A stretch of 9,391 bases of DNA from Bacteroidales bacterium (GTDB lineage Bacteria > Bacteroidota > Bacteroidia > Bacteroidales > UBA932), in NCBI GenBank assembly GCA_004552115.1, contig SFPH01000072.1, positions 1-9,391 on the forward strand, given 5' to 3'. Position numbers and translations under genes: made by a program. Below the pieces are notes generated by a model. The model saw nothing but the letters and a program-made list of their open reading frames with translations, searched no databases and was not told the DNA's origin. Shown here piece by piece: positions 1 to 6,856 of the stretch. Each line of letters starts with the position of its first letter. Within the stretch, counting starts at the first letter, position 1.

Positions 1-1143
1 TCCCAGTACAACGGCAACCATTATGGTGAAGTGCTCTGGAATGAGATACTTGGCGACGAATACGACTATGACGGCAGATATCCTGTCAGCGCTGAGAACG
101 AGTGGTACTACAGCAGGAGCATAAAGCGGGAGGCCAATTTGTTCGCAAGAGCCGAATATTCTCCGCTTTCCTGGCTCACGGCCTATCTCGACCTGCAGTA
201 CAGGGGAGTTTCCCTGAAGATGTCCGGTATCGACGATGAGGACGATCTGGATATCGGCTACAGGACCAGCTGGAATTTCTTCAACCCGAGGGCCGGCCTT
301 ACTTTCCGCAAGGATTATCACAAGGCTTATGTGAGCGCTGCCCTGGGCAATCGCGAACCTGGCAGGAGCGATATCAAGGAAGTCATCATCACCAACAATC
401 TGGGCGGGTCCAGGCCGGATCTGAAGCCGGAGAAGATGGTCGATGTCGAGATCGGCTACGAGTTCGCCTCGGAGAAGGTTACGGCAAGCGCCAATCTTTA
501 TTTCATGGAATACTTCGACATGCTTCTCGAAACCGGCCGTCTTTCCGATGTGGGATATGCCATCAAGGAGAATGTCGGCAGGGCATACAGGAGGGGCGCT
601 GAACTGGCTGTGGCCTGGCAGGCCGCTCCGTGGGTAAGGCTTGATGCCAATGCCACATTGAGCCTGAACCGAATCAAGAACTATGTCGAGTACTATACGG
701 TAATCGATGAGGACTGGAATGAAAAGGGCCAGAAGGCTGTCGAGTACGGAACCACGAGAATGCTTATGTCACCTTCGGTGGTCGGATTTGTCCAGCTTAC
801 CTTCAACCCATTCCGGACTGTCTGCAGCAACTCGTTGAAAACCACCGCTTTGACCCTGAATGGAAAGTATGTCGGAAAGCAGTTCCTCGACAATACAGCC
901 ACAGACAGCCGCAGTATTCCGGGCTATTATGTAATGAATCTTTCCCTTACCCACGAGTTCAGCCTCCGCCATGGAAAACTCGGACTCGGTGCCTATGTCA
1001 ATAATCTGCTGAACAATATGTACATCGCTGACGGATGGTGCTGGAAGAACATGATGGAGAGCGACGGCTCTATTGTGGACGGCGTGGGCGTATTCCCTCA
1101 GGCTCCTGCAAACTTCATGATAAGGGCTTCCTATAGATTCTGA
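1..1143 (+). CDS. TonB-dependent outer-membrane receptor, C-terminal beta-barrel part (5' end cut by window)
   Basis: The frame is open from base 1, so the true start lies upstream; 380 residues remain and the plug domain is absent. The product would be an outer-membrane barrel that imports a ligand using TonB/ExbBD energy. Seen directly: alternating amphipathic beta-strand sequence, receptor-barrel signatures such as NPRAGLTFRKDY, a later LKPEKMVDVEIGYEF strand, VGRAYRRGAELAVAW, LGAYVNNLLNN near the end, and a C-terminal strand ending ASYRF with terminal Phe, as expected for BAM-dependent insertion. The pattern LKPE...EIGYEF followed by a GAEL strand is typical of TonB receptors in Bacteroidota. 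The substrate cannot be inferred: no SusD-like partner follows, and the next gene has its own promoter after a terminator. The family call is firm; the subfamily is unknown. Confidence 0.93.
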   Translation, partial: SQYNGNHYGEVLWNEILGDEYDYDGRYPVSAENEWYYSRSIKREANLFARAEYSPLSWLTAYLDLQYRGVSLKMSGIDDEDDLDIGYRTSWNFFNPRAGLTFRKDYHKAYVSAALGNREPGRSDIKEVIITNNLGGSRPDLKPEKMVDVEIGYEFASEKVTASANLYFMEYFDMLLETGRLSDVGYAIKENVGRAYRRGAELAVAWQAAPWVRLDANATLSLNRIKNYVEYYTVIDEDWNEKGQKAVEYGTTRMLMSPSVVGFVQLTFNPFRTVCSNSLKTTALTLNGKYVGKQFLDNTATDSRSIPGYYVMNLSLTHEFSLRHGKLGLGAYVNNLLNNMYIADGWCWKNMMESDGSIVDGVGVFPQAPANFMIRASYRF

Positions 1144-1160
1144 TTGAAATGATGCTTTCG

Positions 1161-1200
1161 TGCGGTCACCAAGGTACTTGGCGGCCGTATTGTTTTATAT
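1161..1200 (+). terminator. Rho-independent terminator after the TonB receptor gene
   Basis: Positions 1163-1173 pair with 1177-1187 around a GTA loop. The stem is 11 positions long with one A/C mismatch and one G-U pair, and the inner CCAAG/CTTGG is perfect. The T-rich run TTGTTTTAT follows directly. It starts about 20 nt after the receptor stop codon and separates that gene from the lipoprotein gene. Confidence 0.75.
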
Positions 1201-1204
1201 CCTA

Positions 1205-1234
1205 TTGATTTTTTGCATTTATTGTCTATATTTG
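1205..1234 (+). promoter_or_regulatory. Bacteroidota-type promoter for the lipoprotein gene (and perhaps trmD)
   Basis: A -7 element TATATTTG lies at 1227-1234 and a -33 element (TATTG, core TTG at 1205-1207) lies 19 nt upstream. This matches the known Bacteroides sigma-ABfr layout TTTG / TAnnTTTG. Transcription would start near 1238-1242, which is at or after the ATG at 1239 and therefore favours the ATG at 1260 as the real start. Confidence 0.65.
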
Positions 1235-1259
1235 TCAAATGAACTTAATAAAATGTAAT

Positions 1260-2117
1260 ATGAAAAAGAAACTATTTATCTGGATGGCGGCAGCCTGTAC
1301 CGCACTCATTGCCGCCATGATCTCCTGTCAGAAAAACAATGGCAATGAGAATGGGGATGAGCCTGCCAAAGTGGATGTTTCAATGACTGGGATATGGACA
1401 ATTGACCCGGATGCCATTTCTGGCCTCTCCGGTCTTTATATCCATCAGTTCAGGATTAATGAGGACGGAACCGGTGAGGTGCTTTATGTTGATCTGAATA
1501 ATACCGAATTCCTTTACGATTATACCGTAAAACTCACTGTCAAGGAAGATGACAACAGCTTCGAATTCACCATTGATGATGTGACACCTGAAAAGAAAGT
1601 GTCTGTAAAATATCAGCTGGATGAGCAGAACCGGCTCAATCTTGCTTTTGGAGATGCAGGCACAGCTTGTACCTACATAAAGGCGGAGGAATGGGGTGAC
1701 TTCGGCCTCACCACGGTCTTTACCGGCAGCTGGGAGTCTGAGGACAGCTATGACAAGATATATCTGAATGTGGAGAAATACGGGTTTCTGGAGAGGGGCT
1801 CTCATGGCGTATATGTGGACAAGGACAATAACGAATATCCTTGTAAGGTAGAGCAGATTCATGATGCGATGAAATATTATATGCTGAGTCTCTTCAATCT
1901 CATTGAAGGACCTGAGTCCGGTGAAGAGATGGCCGTCCCTTTAAATATGAATGGTTGGAACTACTATTATTCATATTTCACTGATCCTGTGCGTGATGGA
2001 GATAAACTTAAAGTGAATATGGCAGGTATTCAGCGTACCCTCAAGCCAATGAAGGAGTGGCCGTTCAGTAATTATGATGACATTTACACACCTCCGGGAC
2101 CAGGAGAAAAAGTTTAG
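1260..2117 (+). CDS. Secreted lipoprotein of unknown function with two lipocalin-like-looking halves
   Basis: The product is 285 residues from ATG 1260. An in-frame ATG at 1239 would add seven residues but sits at the predicted transcription start. The N-terminus MKKKLFIWMAAAC, a hydrophobic stretch and the lipobox MISC give lipidation at Cys23, so this is an SPII lipoprotein anchored in the envelope. A short polar linker rich in N, E and G follows. The mature part seems to contain two beta-rich units, one opening TGIW (Trp46, then a DGTG turn) and one opening TGSW (Trp158), about 112 residues apart. This resembles the G-x-W start of small lipocalin-like domains in Bacteroidota lipoproteins, but I do not recognise a named family. 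The DNA is clearly more AT-rich than the neighbouring genes. It has its own promoter and ends 25 nt before trmD, so the two may be cotranscribed. Function unknown. Confidence 0.85.
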   Translation: MKKKLFIWMAAACTALIAAMISCQKNNGNENGDEPAKVDVSMTGIWTIDPDAISGLSGLYIHQFRINEDGTGEVLYVDLNNTEFLYDYTVKLTVKEDDNSFEFTIDDVTPEKKVSVKYQLDEQNRLNLAFGDAGTACTYIKAEEWGDFGLTTVFTGSWESEDSYDKIYLNVEKYGFLERGSHGVYVDKDNNEYPCKVEQIHDAMKYYMLSLFNLIEGPESGEEMAVPLNMNGWNYYYSYFTDPVRDGDKLKVNMAGIQRTLKPMKEWPFSNYDDIYTPPGPGEKV

Positions 2118-2142
2118 TTGGATGTTTATCTGTTAAGCGACA

Positions 2143-2823
2143 ATGAGAATTGACATACTGTCGGTAGTCCCGGAGCTCCTGGACTCGCCTTTGAGTTATT
2201 CGATAGTCGGCCGGGCCATTAAGAAGGGCCTGGTCGACATTCACGTCCACAATATCCGCAAGCACGGAATCGGGCCGCGCCAGACGGTGGACGACTACTG
2301 CTATGGCGGCGATGCCGGTATGGTGATGATGGTCGAGCCTGTGTTCAGGATGATAAATGAACTTACGGCCGAGAGGCATTATGATGAGATCATCTATATG
2401 TCTCCGGACGGGGAACAGCTCACCCAGGGCATTTCCAATGAACTGTCTCTCAAGGAGAACATCATCATTCTCTGCGGCCATTACAAGGGCATTGATGAGC
2501 GTATCAGGGAGCATCTGATAACCAGGGAGATCTCAGTCGGAGACTATGTGGTCAGCGGGGGAGAGATTCCGGCCGCATTGCTTGCGGATTCCATCGTGAG
2601 ACTCATTCCCGGTGCATTGACAGACGAGACATCGGCCCTCAGCGACAGTTTCCAGGACGGGCTTGTGTCGCCTCCCGTATATACCCGGCCGGCGGAGTTC
2701 AACGGATGGAAGGTGCCGGATGTCCTGCTCAGCGGAAATCCGAGGCTGATTCAGGAATGGCAGATGCAGCAGGCTCTGGAGCGTACCAGAAGGCTGCGTC
2801 CGCATCTTCTGGACGGGGAATAA
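2143..2823 (+). CDS. trmD: tRNA (guanine-N1)-methyltransferase TrmD
   Basis: TrmD is the SAM-dependent enzyme that makes m1G37 next to the anticodon in tRNAs and prevents +1 frameshifting. It is a cytoplasmic SPOUT-family homodimer. The 226 residues show the family motifs in order: [19 protein letters not shown] (44-62), SPDGEQLTQ (87-95), [11 protein letters not shown] (111-121), and the SAM-binding trefoil-knot stretch [20 protein letters not shown] (131-150). Arg153 follows in VRLIPGAL, then Asp168 in SDSFQDGL (equivalents of the catalytic Arg and Asp of the family), then the PVYTRP and [12 protein letters not shown] motifs. The length is slightly short of E. coli TrmD, at the C-terminus. 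It has no strong Shine-Dalgarno, normal for Bacteroidota. The gene is not in the rpsP-rimM-trmD-rplS order of many bacteria; here it follows a lipoprotein gene. Confidence 0.97.
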   Translation: MRIDILSVVPELLDSPLSYSIVGRAIKKGLVDIHVHNIRKHGIGPRQTVDDYCYGGDAGMVMMVEPVFRMINELTAERHYDEIIYMSPDGEQLTQGISNELSLKENIIILCGHYKGIDERIREHLITREISVGDYVVSGGEIPAALLADSIVRLIPGALTDETSALSDSFQDGLVSPPVYTRPAEFNGWKVPDVLLSGNPRLIQEWQMQQALERTRRLRPHLLDGE

Positions 2824-2863
2824 GAGGCTTCTTTACAAAATCTTAAAACTTTTTAATGAAAAA

Positions 2864-2894
2864 TTTGCAGATTGAAATATTTGCCGTATATTTG
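2864..2894 (+). promoter_or_regulatory. Bacteroidota-type promoter upstream of an untranslated region
   Basis: TTTG at 2864-2867, a 19-nt spacer and TATATTTG at 2887-2894 form a perfect match to the Bacteroides TTTG / TAnnTTTG consensus. The predicted start of transcription is around 2899-2902. No protein gene starts within 200 nt downstream, which suggests a small RNA or a long leader. Confidence 0.7.
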
Positions 2895-2899
2895 CATTC

Positions 2900-3037
2900 G
2901 CAAAAGATAAAACGTTAAAGAATTTTTAAATCGATCAGCCCATAGGGCACATAACCAACTGATAAAACCTGATTTTAGGTAACACTCGACTAATAAGACA
3001 ACAACAAGGGCTGGCGCGATGTCAGCCCTTGCTGTTT
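2900..3037 (+). ncRNA. Possible small RNA or attenuated leader upstream of the DUF349 gene
   Basis: Inferred from a perfect promoter at 2864-2894 and a terminator-like hairpin at 3000-3036, giving a transcript of about 135-140 nt without a credible ORF. It includes small hairpin candidates GCCC/GGGC and ACCT/AGGT. I do not recognise it as 6S RNA, SRP RNA, tmRNA, RNase P RNA or a known riboswitch. It could be a stand-alone sRNA, or a leader controlling readthrough into the gene at 3142, which also has its own nearer promoter. Confidence 0.35.
3000..3037 (+). terminator. Strong hairpin, probable terminator or attenuator
   Basis: CAAGGGCTG (3005-3013) pairs perfectly with CAGCCCTTG (3023-3031) around a 9-nt loop. 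After one mismatch, four more pairs (3000-3003 with 3033-3036) extend the stem. The T-run is short (CTGTTTGAT) and partly inside the extended stem, so termination strength is uncertain. The segment GTCAGCC (3021-3027) could instead pair with GGCTGAC (3050-3056), which would break this hairpin. Confidence 0.5.
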
Positions 3038-3083
3038 GATGGTGATTATGGCTGACGACAGCGTAAAAATCCGCACAAATGTC

Positions 3084-3111
3084 TTTGTTTTACTATTTTT
3101 AGTTATATTTG
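3084..3111 (+). promoter_or_regulatory. Bacteroidota-type promoter for the DUF349-yidC-yggS genes
   Basis: TATATTTG at 3104-3111 is a perfect -7 element. The upstream TTTG at 3084-3087 is only 16 nt away, shorter than the usual spacing of about 19. Transcription from about 3116-3119 would give a leader of roughly 25 nt before ATG 3142 and makes the upstream in-frame TTG at 3130 an unlikely start. Confidence 0.55.
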
Positions 3112-3141
3112 TAATCTGTAAATATATAATTGTTTCTCATT

Positions 3142-4983
3142 ATGAATGAAGAATTGAATCCTGGCGTACAAACTGCGCCAGATGTACTTGAAAGTCCTGT
3201 CGTCGTAGAGGCGGAGGCGGAAATGCCGAATTATTCAGAAATGTCACTTGCCGAGCTTTCGCAGCTTTTTGAGGAACTCGCCGCAAGCGAAGACAGGATG
3301 AAGAGATCTAAGGAAGCGGATGCTATCAAGGCCGCATTTTACAAGCGGCTGTCCAAGGAGCGTTCTGCAACCTTGGGAGTCGAGGAGGGTGAAGCGGCAG
3401 TGGCTGAGGAGAACGGAGAGCCCGCAGACGAGACGGTAGTTCCTGATGACGTTGAGAGTGGAGAGCAGGAGAGCGGCGATTCTGCGCCGTTGAATCCGTT
3501 TACGGCACTTGAGAACGGCTTCAAGGCCGTCTATGCCAGATACAAGAAGGAGCGTGCGGAGTTCAACCGCAGGCAGGAGGCAGAGAGGGAGGAGAATCTG
3601 GTCAGGAAGCAGGCCGTGATTGACGATCTGAAGGCCCTTGTGGAGAACCAGGAGGATCTCGGGACAGCCTTCCCGGCATTCCGTGAACTGCAGGCGAGAT
3701 GGCGTGCTGTAGGGCCGGTTCCTGTACAGAGTTTCAGGAATCTGAATGACACCTATCAGTTCTATGTAGAGAAATTCTATGATAAAGTCCAGATAAACAG
3801 GGATCTGCGCGACCTTGACTTCAAGAAGAACCTCGAAGCCAAGGAGGAGTTCTGCCAGGAGGAGTTCTGCCAGATGGCGGAGAGACTTTCCGAAAATGAG
3901 GATATCGTGGACGCTTTCAAGGAGCTCCAGAAACTCCATGAGCAGTGGAAGGAGTTCGGCCCTGTGGCCAAGGAATACAGGGACATGATATGGGACAGGT
4001 TCAAGGCTGCCACATATGTCATCAACAAGAAATACCAGGCCTATTTCGAAGCTCAGAAGGAGAAGCAGGTAGAGAATCTCGCTGCAAAGTCCGCACTCTG
4101 CGAAAAGGTCGAGGCGATAGCTGACAAGGAGGACATTTCCGGTTCGAATGAATGGAATGCGCTTTCAAAGGCCATTGAGGAGATTCAGAAGGAGTGGAAG
4201 ACCATAGGGTTCGCATCCAAGAAGGAGAACCAGAAGATTTATGACCGCTTCCGCGCCGCCTGCGACAAGTTCTTTGCCCGCAAGCGCGAGTTCTATGTGC
4301 AGTTCAAGGACAGCATGAACTCCAACCTGGAGAAGAAGATGGCCATCATCGAGGAGGCAGAGAGCCTGAAGGACAGCACGGAATGGAAGAAGACCGCAGA
4401 CAGGCTGATCAATCTCCAGAACCAGTGGAAGGAAATCGGCGCTGTGCCCCGCAAGAAGTCCGAAATGCTCTGGAAGCGTTTCAGGGCCGCCTGCGACGCA
4501 TTCTTTGCAGAGAGAGACAAGCATTCAGCCGAGAACAGCTATTCGGCTAACCTGAAGGCCAAGAAGGCTCTCATTGAGGAAATCAAGGCATACGTTCCTT
4601 CTGAGGAACTGCCTGAGGCCGAGGCCCGCAAGGCATTCGCCGAGAGATGGCAGGCCATCGGTTTCGTGCCTTTCAAGGAGAAGGACAAGATCCAGGCTGC
4701 CTACAATGAGGCCATGAAGGCCAGGTTCGGCGCATCCGCAAGGGGAGGACGCCAGGCTTCCCGCGGAGGCAGTCCCGTAAGGTCCGAGAAGGACAGGCTG
4801 ATCGCAAAATACAACAAGCTCCAGCAGGATATCGATACTTACGAGAACAATATCGGATTCTTCGCAATGTCCAAGAACTCCCAGCCGCTGATCCAGCAGA
4901 TGCAGGAGAGGATCGAGGCTGCCAAGGCTGAACTCAAAGAGCTTGAGAACCAGATTCATACATTAGAGGAGACAGAGGAATAA
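3142..4983 (+). CDS. DUF349-repeat protein (five repeats, function unknown)
   Basis: The product is 613 residues from ATG 3142, chosen over an in-frame TTG at 3130 because of promoter position. There is no signal peptide or membrane segment, so it is predicted cytoplasmic. After a short helical N-terminal region (ELSQLFEELAASED) there is an acidic, low-complexity linker at about 80-120. Five alpha-helical DUF349-type repeats follow, each marked by a W-(K/R/Q)-x-(I/V/F)-G core: Trp187, Trp269, Trp352, Trp429 and Trp503, spaced 74-83 residues. Repeats three and four carry the typical DRFRAACDKFFARK and KRFRAACDAFFAER helices. The C-terminus (about 550-613) is a charged coiled coil. DUF349 proteins are known from many bacteria without an established biochemical role, so none is assigned. 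The stop codon lies 1 nt before yidC, implying cotranscription and perhaps a link to translation or membrane insertion (inference only). An exact 15-bp duplication sits at 3844-3873. Confidence 0.88.
   Translation: MNEELNPGVQTAPDVLESPVVVEAEAEMPNYSEMSLAELSQLFEELAASEDRMKRSKEADAIKAAFYKRLSKERSATLGVEEGEAAVAEENGEPADETVVPDDVESGEQESGDSAPLNPFTALENGFKAVYARYKKERAEFNRRQEAEREENLVRKQAVIDDLKALVENQEDLGTAFPAFRELQARWRAVGPVPVQSFRNLNDTYQFYVEKFYDKVQINRDLRDLDFKKNLEAKEEFCQEEFCQMAERLSENEDIVDAFKELQKLHEQWKEFGPVAKEYRDMIWDRFKAATYVINKKYQAYFEAQKEKQVENLAAKSALCEKVEAIADKEDISGSNEWNALSKAIEEIQKEWKTIGFASKKENQKIYDRFRAACDKFFARKREFYVQFKDSMNSNLEKKMAIIEEAESLKDSTEWKKTADRLINLQNQWKEIGAVPRKKSEMLWKRFRAACDAFFAERDKHSAENSYSANLKAKKALIEEIKAYVPSEELPEAEARKAFAERWQAIGFVPFKEKDKIQAAYNEAMKARFGASARGGRQASRGGSPVRSEKDRLIAKYNKLQQDIDTYENNIGFFAMSKNSQPLIQQMQERIEAAKAELKELENQIHTLEETEE
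3844..3873 (+). repeat. Perfect 15-bp in-frame tandem duplication (EEFCQ twice)
   Basis: The unit GAGGAGTTCTGCCAG occurs twice head to tail with no differences and encodes residues 235-244 as EEFCQ-EEFCQ. Its identity at third codon positions points to a recent slippage duplication, or to an assembly error, rather than to the ancient DUF349 repeat structure. Confidence 0.9.
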
Positions 4984-4984
4984 G

Positions 4985-6856
4985 ATGGACAAGAATACTA
5001 TCACAGGATTCGTGCTGATCGGACTGATTCTTTTCGGTTTTACCTGGTACCAGTCGAGGCAGTACGACAAGCAGATAGCCTATCAGGCTCAGCTTGATTC
5101 CATTGCAGCGGTAGAGAGGGCGGCCGGGATGGCCGCGGAGAGCATTGCTGATTCGCTTCAGGCTTCGGCGGCCGAAGAAGGTGCAGCTGCTCCGGTTCAG
5201 GGAAAAGCGGCGATATACAAGGACTCCCTGCTCAACCTCGCATCCGGGGGTGAGGAAAGGATCGTCACCATTTCCAATGACAAGATAGAGGTGGCCTTCA
5301 CCACGAAGGGAGCGCAGCCTTATTCTGCCAAGGTAAAGGAATACAGGAATTACGACAGCACCGACCTCTATATCTTCCGTCCGGGTGCCAGTGAGATGGG
5401 AATCGGCATCTATGCGGGCGAGACCATCAATACGAAGGATTTCTACTTCGATGTCATCGAGGCGACGGACAGTTCCGCAGCCTTCAGCCTTCAGTTTGCC
5501 GGCGGCGGAAGCATCATACAGAGATACGCCCTTTCAGAGGGTTCTTACATGATGACCAATACGCTGACATTCAAGGATATGGACAATGTAATTCCGAAGA
5601 ATGCCACTTTCTGCGATTTCGACTGGGCCCTCACAATTCCGAGAATGGAGAAGGGCTATAAGAACGAGATGCAGTATTCGAAGGTCGACTATTATTTCGA
5701 CGGGGAGAAGAAGCCTGAGGAGATCGGCCGCGGCAGGAATGCATCCAAGAGAATTGAGAACAGCCTGGAGTGGTTCGCATTCCAGCAGCAGTTCTTCTCC
5801 GCCATCGTCCGCCCGGACAGCAGGTTCTCATCCGGTCAGGTATCTGTGGAATTCCACCCGGAAGATGATCCCCAGCGTAACTTGATGGACTGCGGGGCGA
5901 AGATGAGAAGCGGATTCCAGATTTCCGACAACGTGGTGATGGTCAAGGACTTCTATCTTGGACCAAACCATTATCAGACCCTTAAGTCATACGGTCGGAA
6001 ATATGAGAAGATCATCCCTCTCGGAGGCTGGCTCGTGGGCTGGTTCACGAAATTCGTGATCATCCCTCTCTTCAACTTCCTGCACAGGTTCATTTCCAAT
6101 TTCGGCATCATCATCCTTCTTATGACATTGTTCATAAAGATTGTGGTTCTTCCGTTCTCCTACAAGTCGTATTCTTCCTCCGCGAAGATGCAGGCCATAA
6201 AGCCGGAGATTGACAAGCTGAACGAGAAGTATCCGAAGGAGGAGGACGCCCTCAAGAAGCAGCAGGCGATGATGGACATCTACAAGCGGGCCGGTATCAA
6301 CCCTATGGGAGGCTGCCTCCCGATGCTGCTCCAGTTCCCTATACTCTGGGCGATGTTCAGGTTCTTCCCGGCCTCTATCGAGCTGCGCCAGCAGTCATTC
6401 CTGTGGGCCGACGACCTAAGCGCATACGACTCGATCATTGACTTCGGAATGAGAATTCCTCTCATCGGAGACCACATCTCGCTGTTCGCCCTGCTCATGG
6501 CCCTCTCTATGTTCTTCTACTCGAAGATTTCAATGCAGGGCCAGATGTCCGGAAATGATCCGAACACAGCGTCGATGAGATTCATGAGCGTCTATATGAT
6601 GCCGATCATGATGTTCTTCATCTGTAACAGCCTCTCGTCCGGATTGAGCTACTACTACCTGCTCTCAAACCTCATAACAATGCTGGAGACCTTCATCATC
6701 AAGAAGTTCTTCGTGCGTCCCGAGGATGTTCTGGCCAGGCTCAAGGCTTCGGAAGGGAAGCCGCAGCCGAAGAGCAAATGGCAGAAGAGGCTTGAGGAGG
6801 CCCAGAAAATGCAGCAGCAGATGCTGAAGGAACAGAACAAGAAAGCGAAAAGATAA
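4985..6856 (+). CDS. yidC: Membrane protein insertase YidC
   Basis: YidC inserts and folds inner-membrane proteins, alone or with SecYEG. The 623 residues fit the long Gram-negative form. There is an N-terminal membrane anchor at about 6-22, then a Gly/Ala-rich linker and a large periplasmic beta domain to about 340. The conserved insertase core follows: a first core helix in FGIIILLMTLFIKIVVLPF (about 373-391), a cytoplasmic helical hairpin (SAKMQAIKPEIDKLNEKYP), the signature NPMGGCLPMLLQFP (439-452), and further membrane segments near 498-516 and 532-577. The basic C-terminal tail (PKSKWQKRLEEAQ to KKAKR) suits ribosome contact. Lys385 takes the place of the hydrophilic-groove Arg (Arg366 in E. 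coli). The start is 1 nt after the DUF349 stop, with GAGG about 9-12 nt upstream; the stop overlaps the next start as TAATG. Confidence 0.97.
   Translation: MDKNTITGFVLIGLILFGFTWYQSRQYDKQIAYQAQLDSIAAVERAAGMAAESIADSLQASAAEEGAAAPVQGKAAIYKDSLLNLASGGEERIVTISNDKIEVAFTTKGAQPYSAKVKEYRNYDSTDLYIFRPGASEMGIGIYAGETINTKDFYFDVIEATDSSAAFSLQFAGGGSIIQRYALSEGSYMMTNTLTFKDMDNVIPKNATFCDFDWALTIPRMEKGYKNEMQYSKVDYYFDGEKKPEEIGRGRNASKRIENSLEWFAFQQQFFSAIVRPDSRFSSGQVSVEFHPEDDPQRNLMDCGAKMRSGFQISDNVVMVKDFYLGPNHYQTLKSYGRKYEKIIPLGGWLVGWFTKFVIIPLFNFLHRFISNFGIIILLMTLFIKIVVLPFSYKSYSSSAKMQAIKPEIDKLNEKYPKEEDALKKQQAMMDIYKRAGINPMGGCLPMLLQFPILWAMFRFFPASIELRQQSFLWADDLSAYDSIIDFGMRIPLIGDHISLFALLMALSMFFYSKISMQGQMSGNDPNTASMRFMSVYMMPIMMFFICNSLSSGLSYYYLLSNLITMLETFIIKKFFVRPEDVLARLKASEGKPQPKSKWQKRLEEAQKMQQQMLKEQNKKAKR

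Larger units (their letters stand above)
2824..3141. other. Intergenic region with two promoters and a hairpin, no credible protein gene
   Basis: This is 318 nt between trmD and the DUF349 gene. It contains a textbook promoter (2864-2894), an AT-rich untranslated stretch, small hairpin candidates (GCCC-ATA-GGGC near 2938-2948 and ACCT-GATTTT-AGGT near 2968-2981), a strong hairpin (3000-3036) and a second promoter (3084-3111). The only short ORF of note (about 20 codons from 2857) overlaps the first promoter and looks like chance. I see no clear terminator directly after trmD. Confidence 0.7.

Noticed and set aside
1239..1259. Upstream ATG as the lipoprotein start
   Set aside because: It lies at the predicted transcription start and adds seven residues (MNLIKCN) before a standard MKKK signal peptide start.
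2857..2919. Short ORF of about 20 codons starting ATGAAAAATTTG
   Set aside because: It overlaps the strong promoter at 2864-2894, so it could not be translated from that transcript. It has no repeated codons to suggest a leader peptide.
3130..3141. Upstream TTG as the DUF349 protein start
   Set aside because: The ATG at 3142 gives a normal start with a leader of suitable length; nothing supports TTG.
3244..3939. Minus-strand 231-codon open frame opposite the DUF349 gene
   Set aside because: Leu/Arg-rich shadow of Glu/Lys-rich coding DNA; no start signals.
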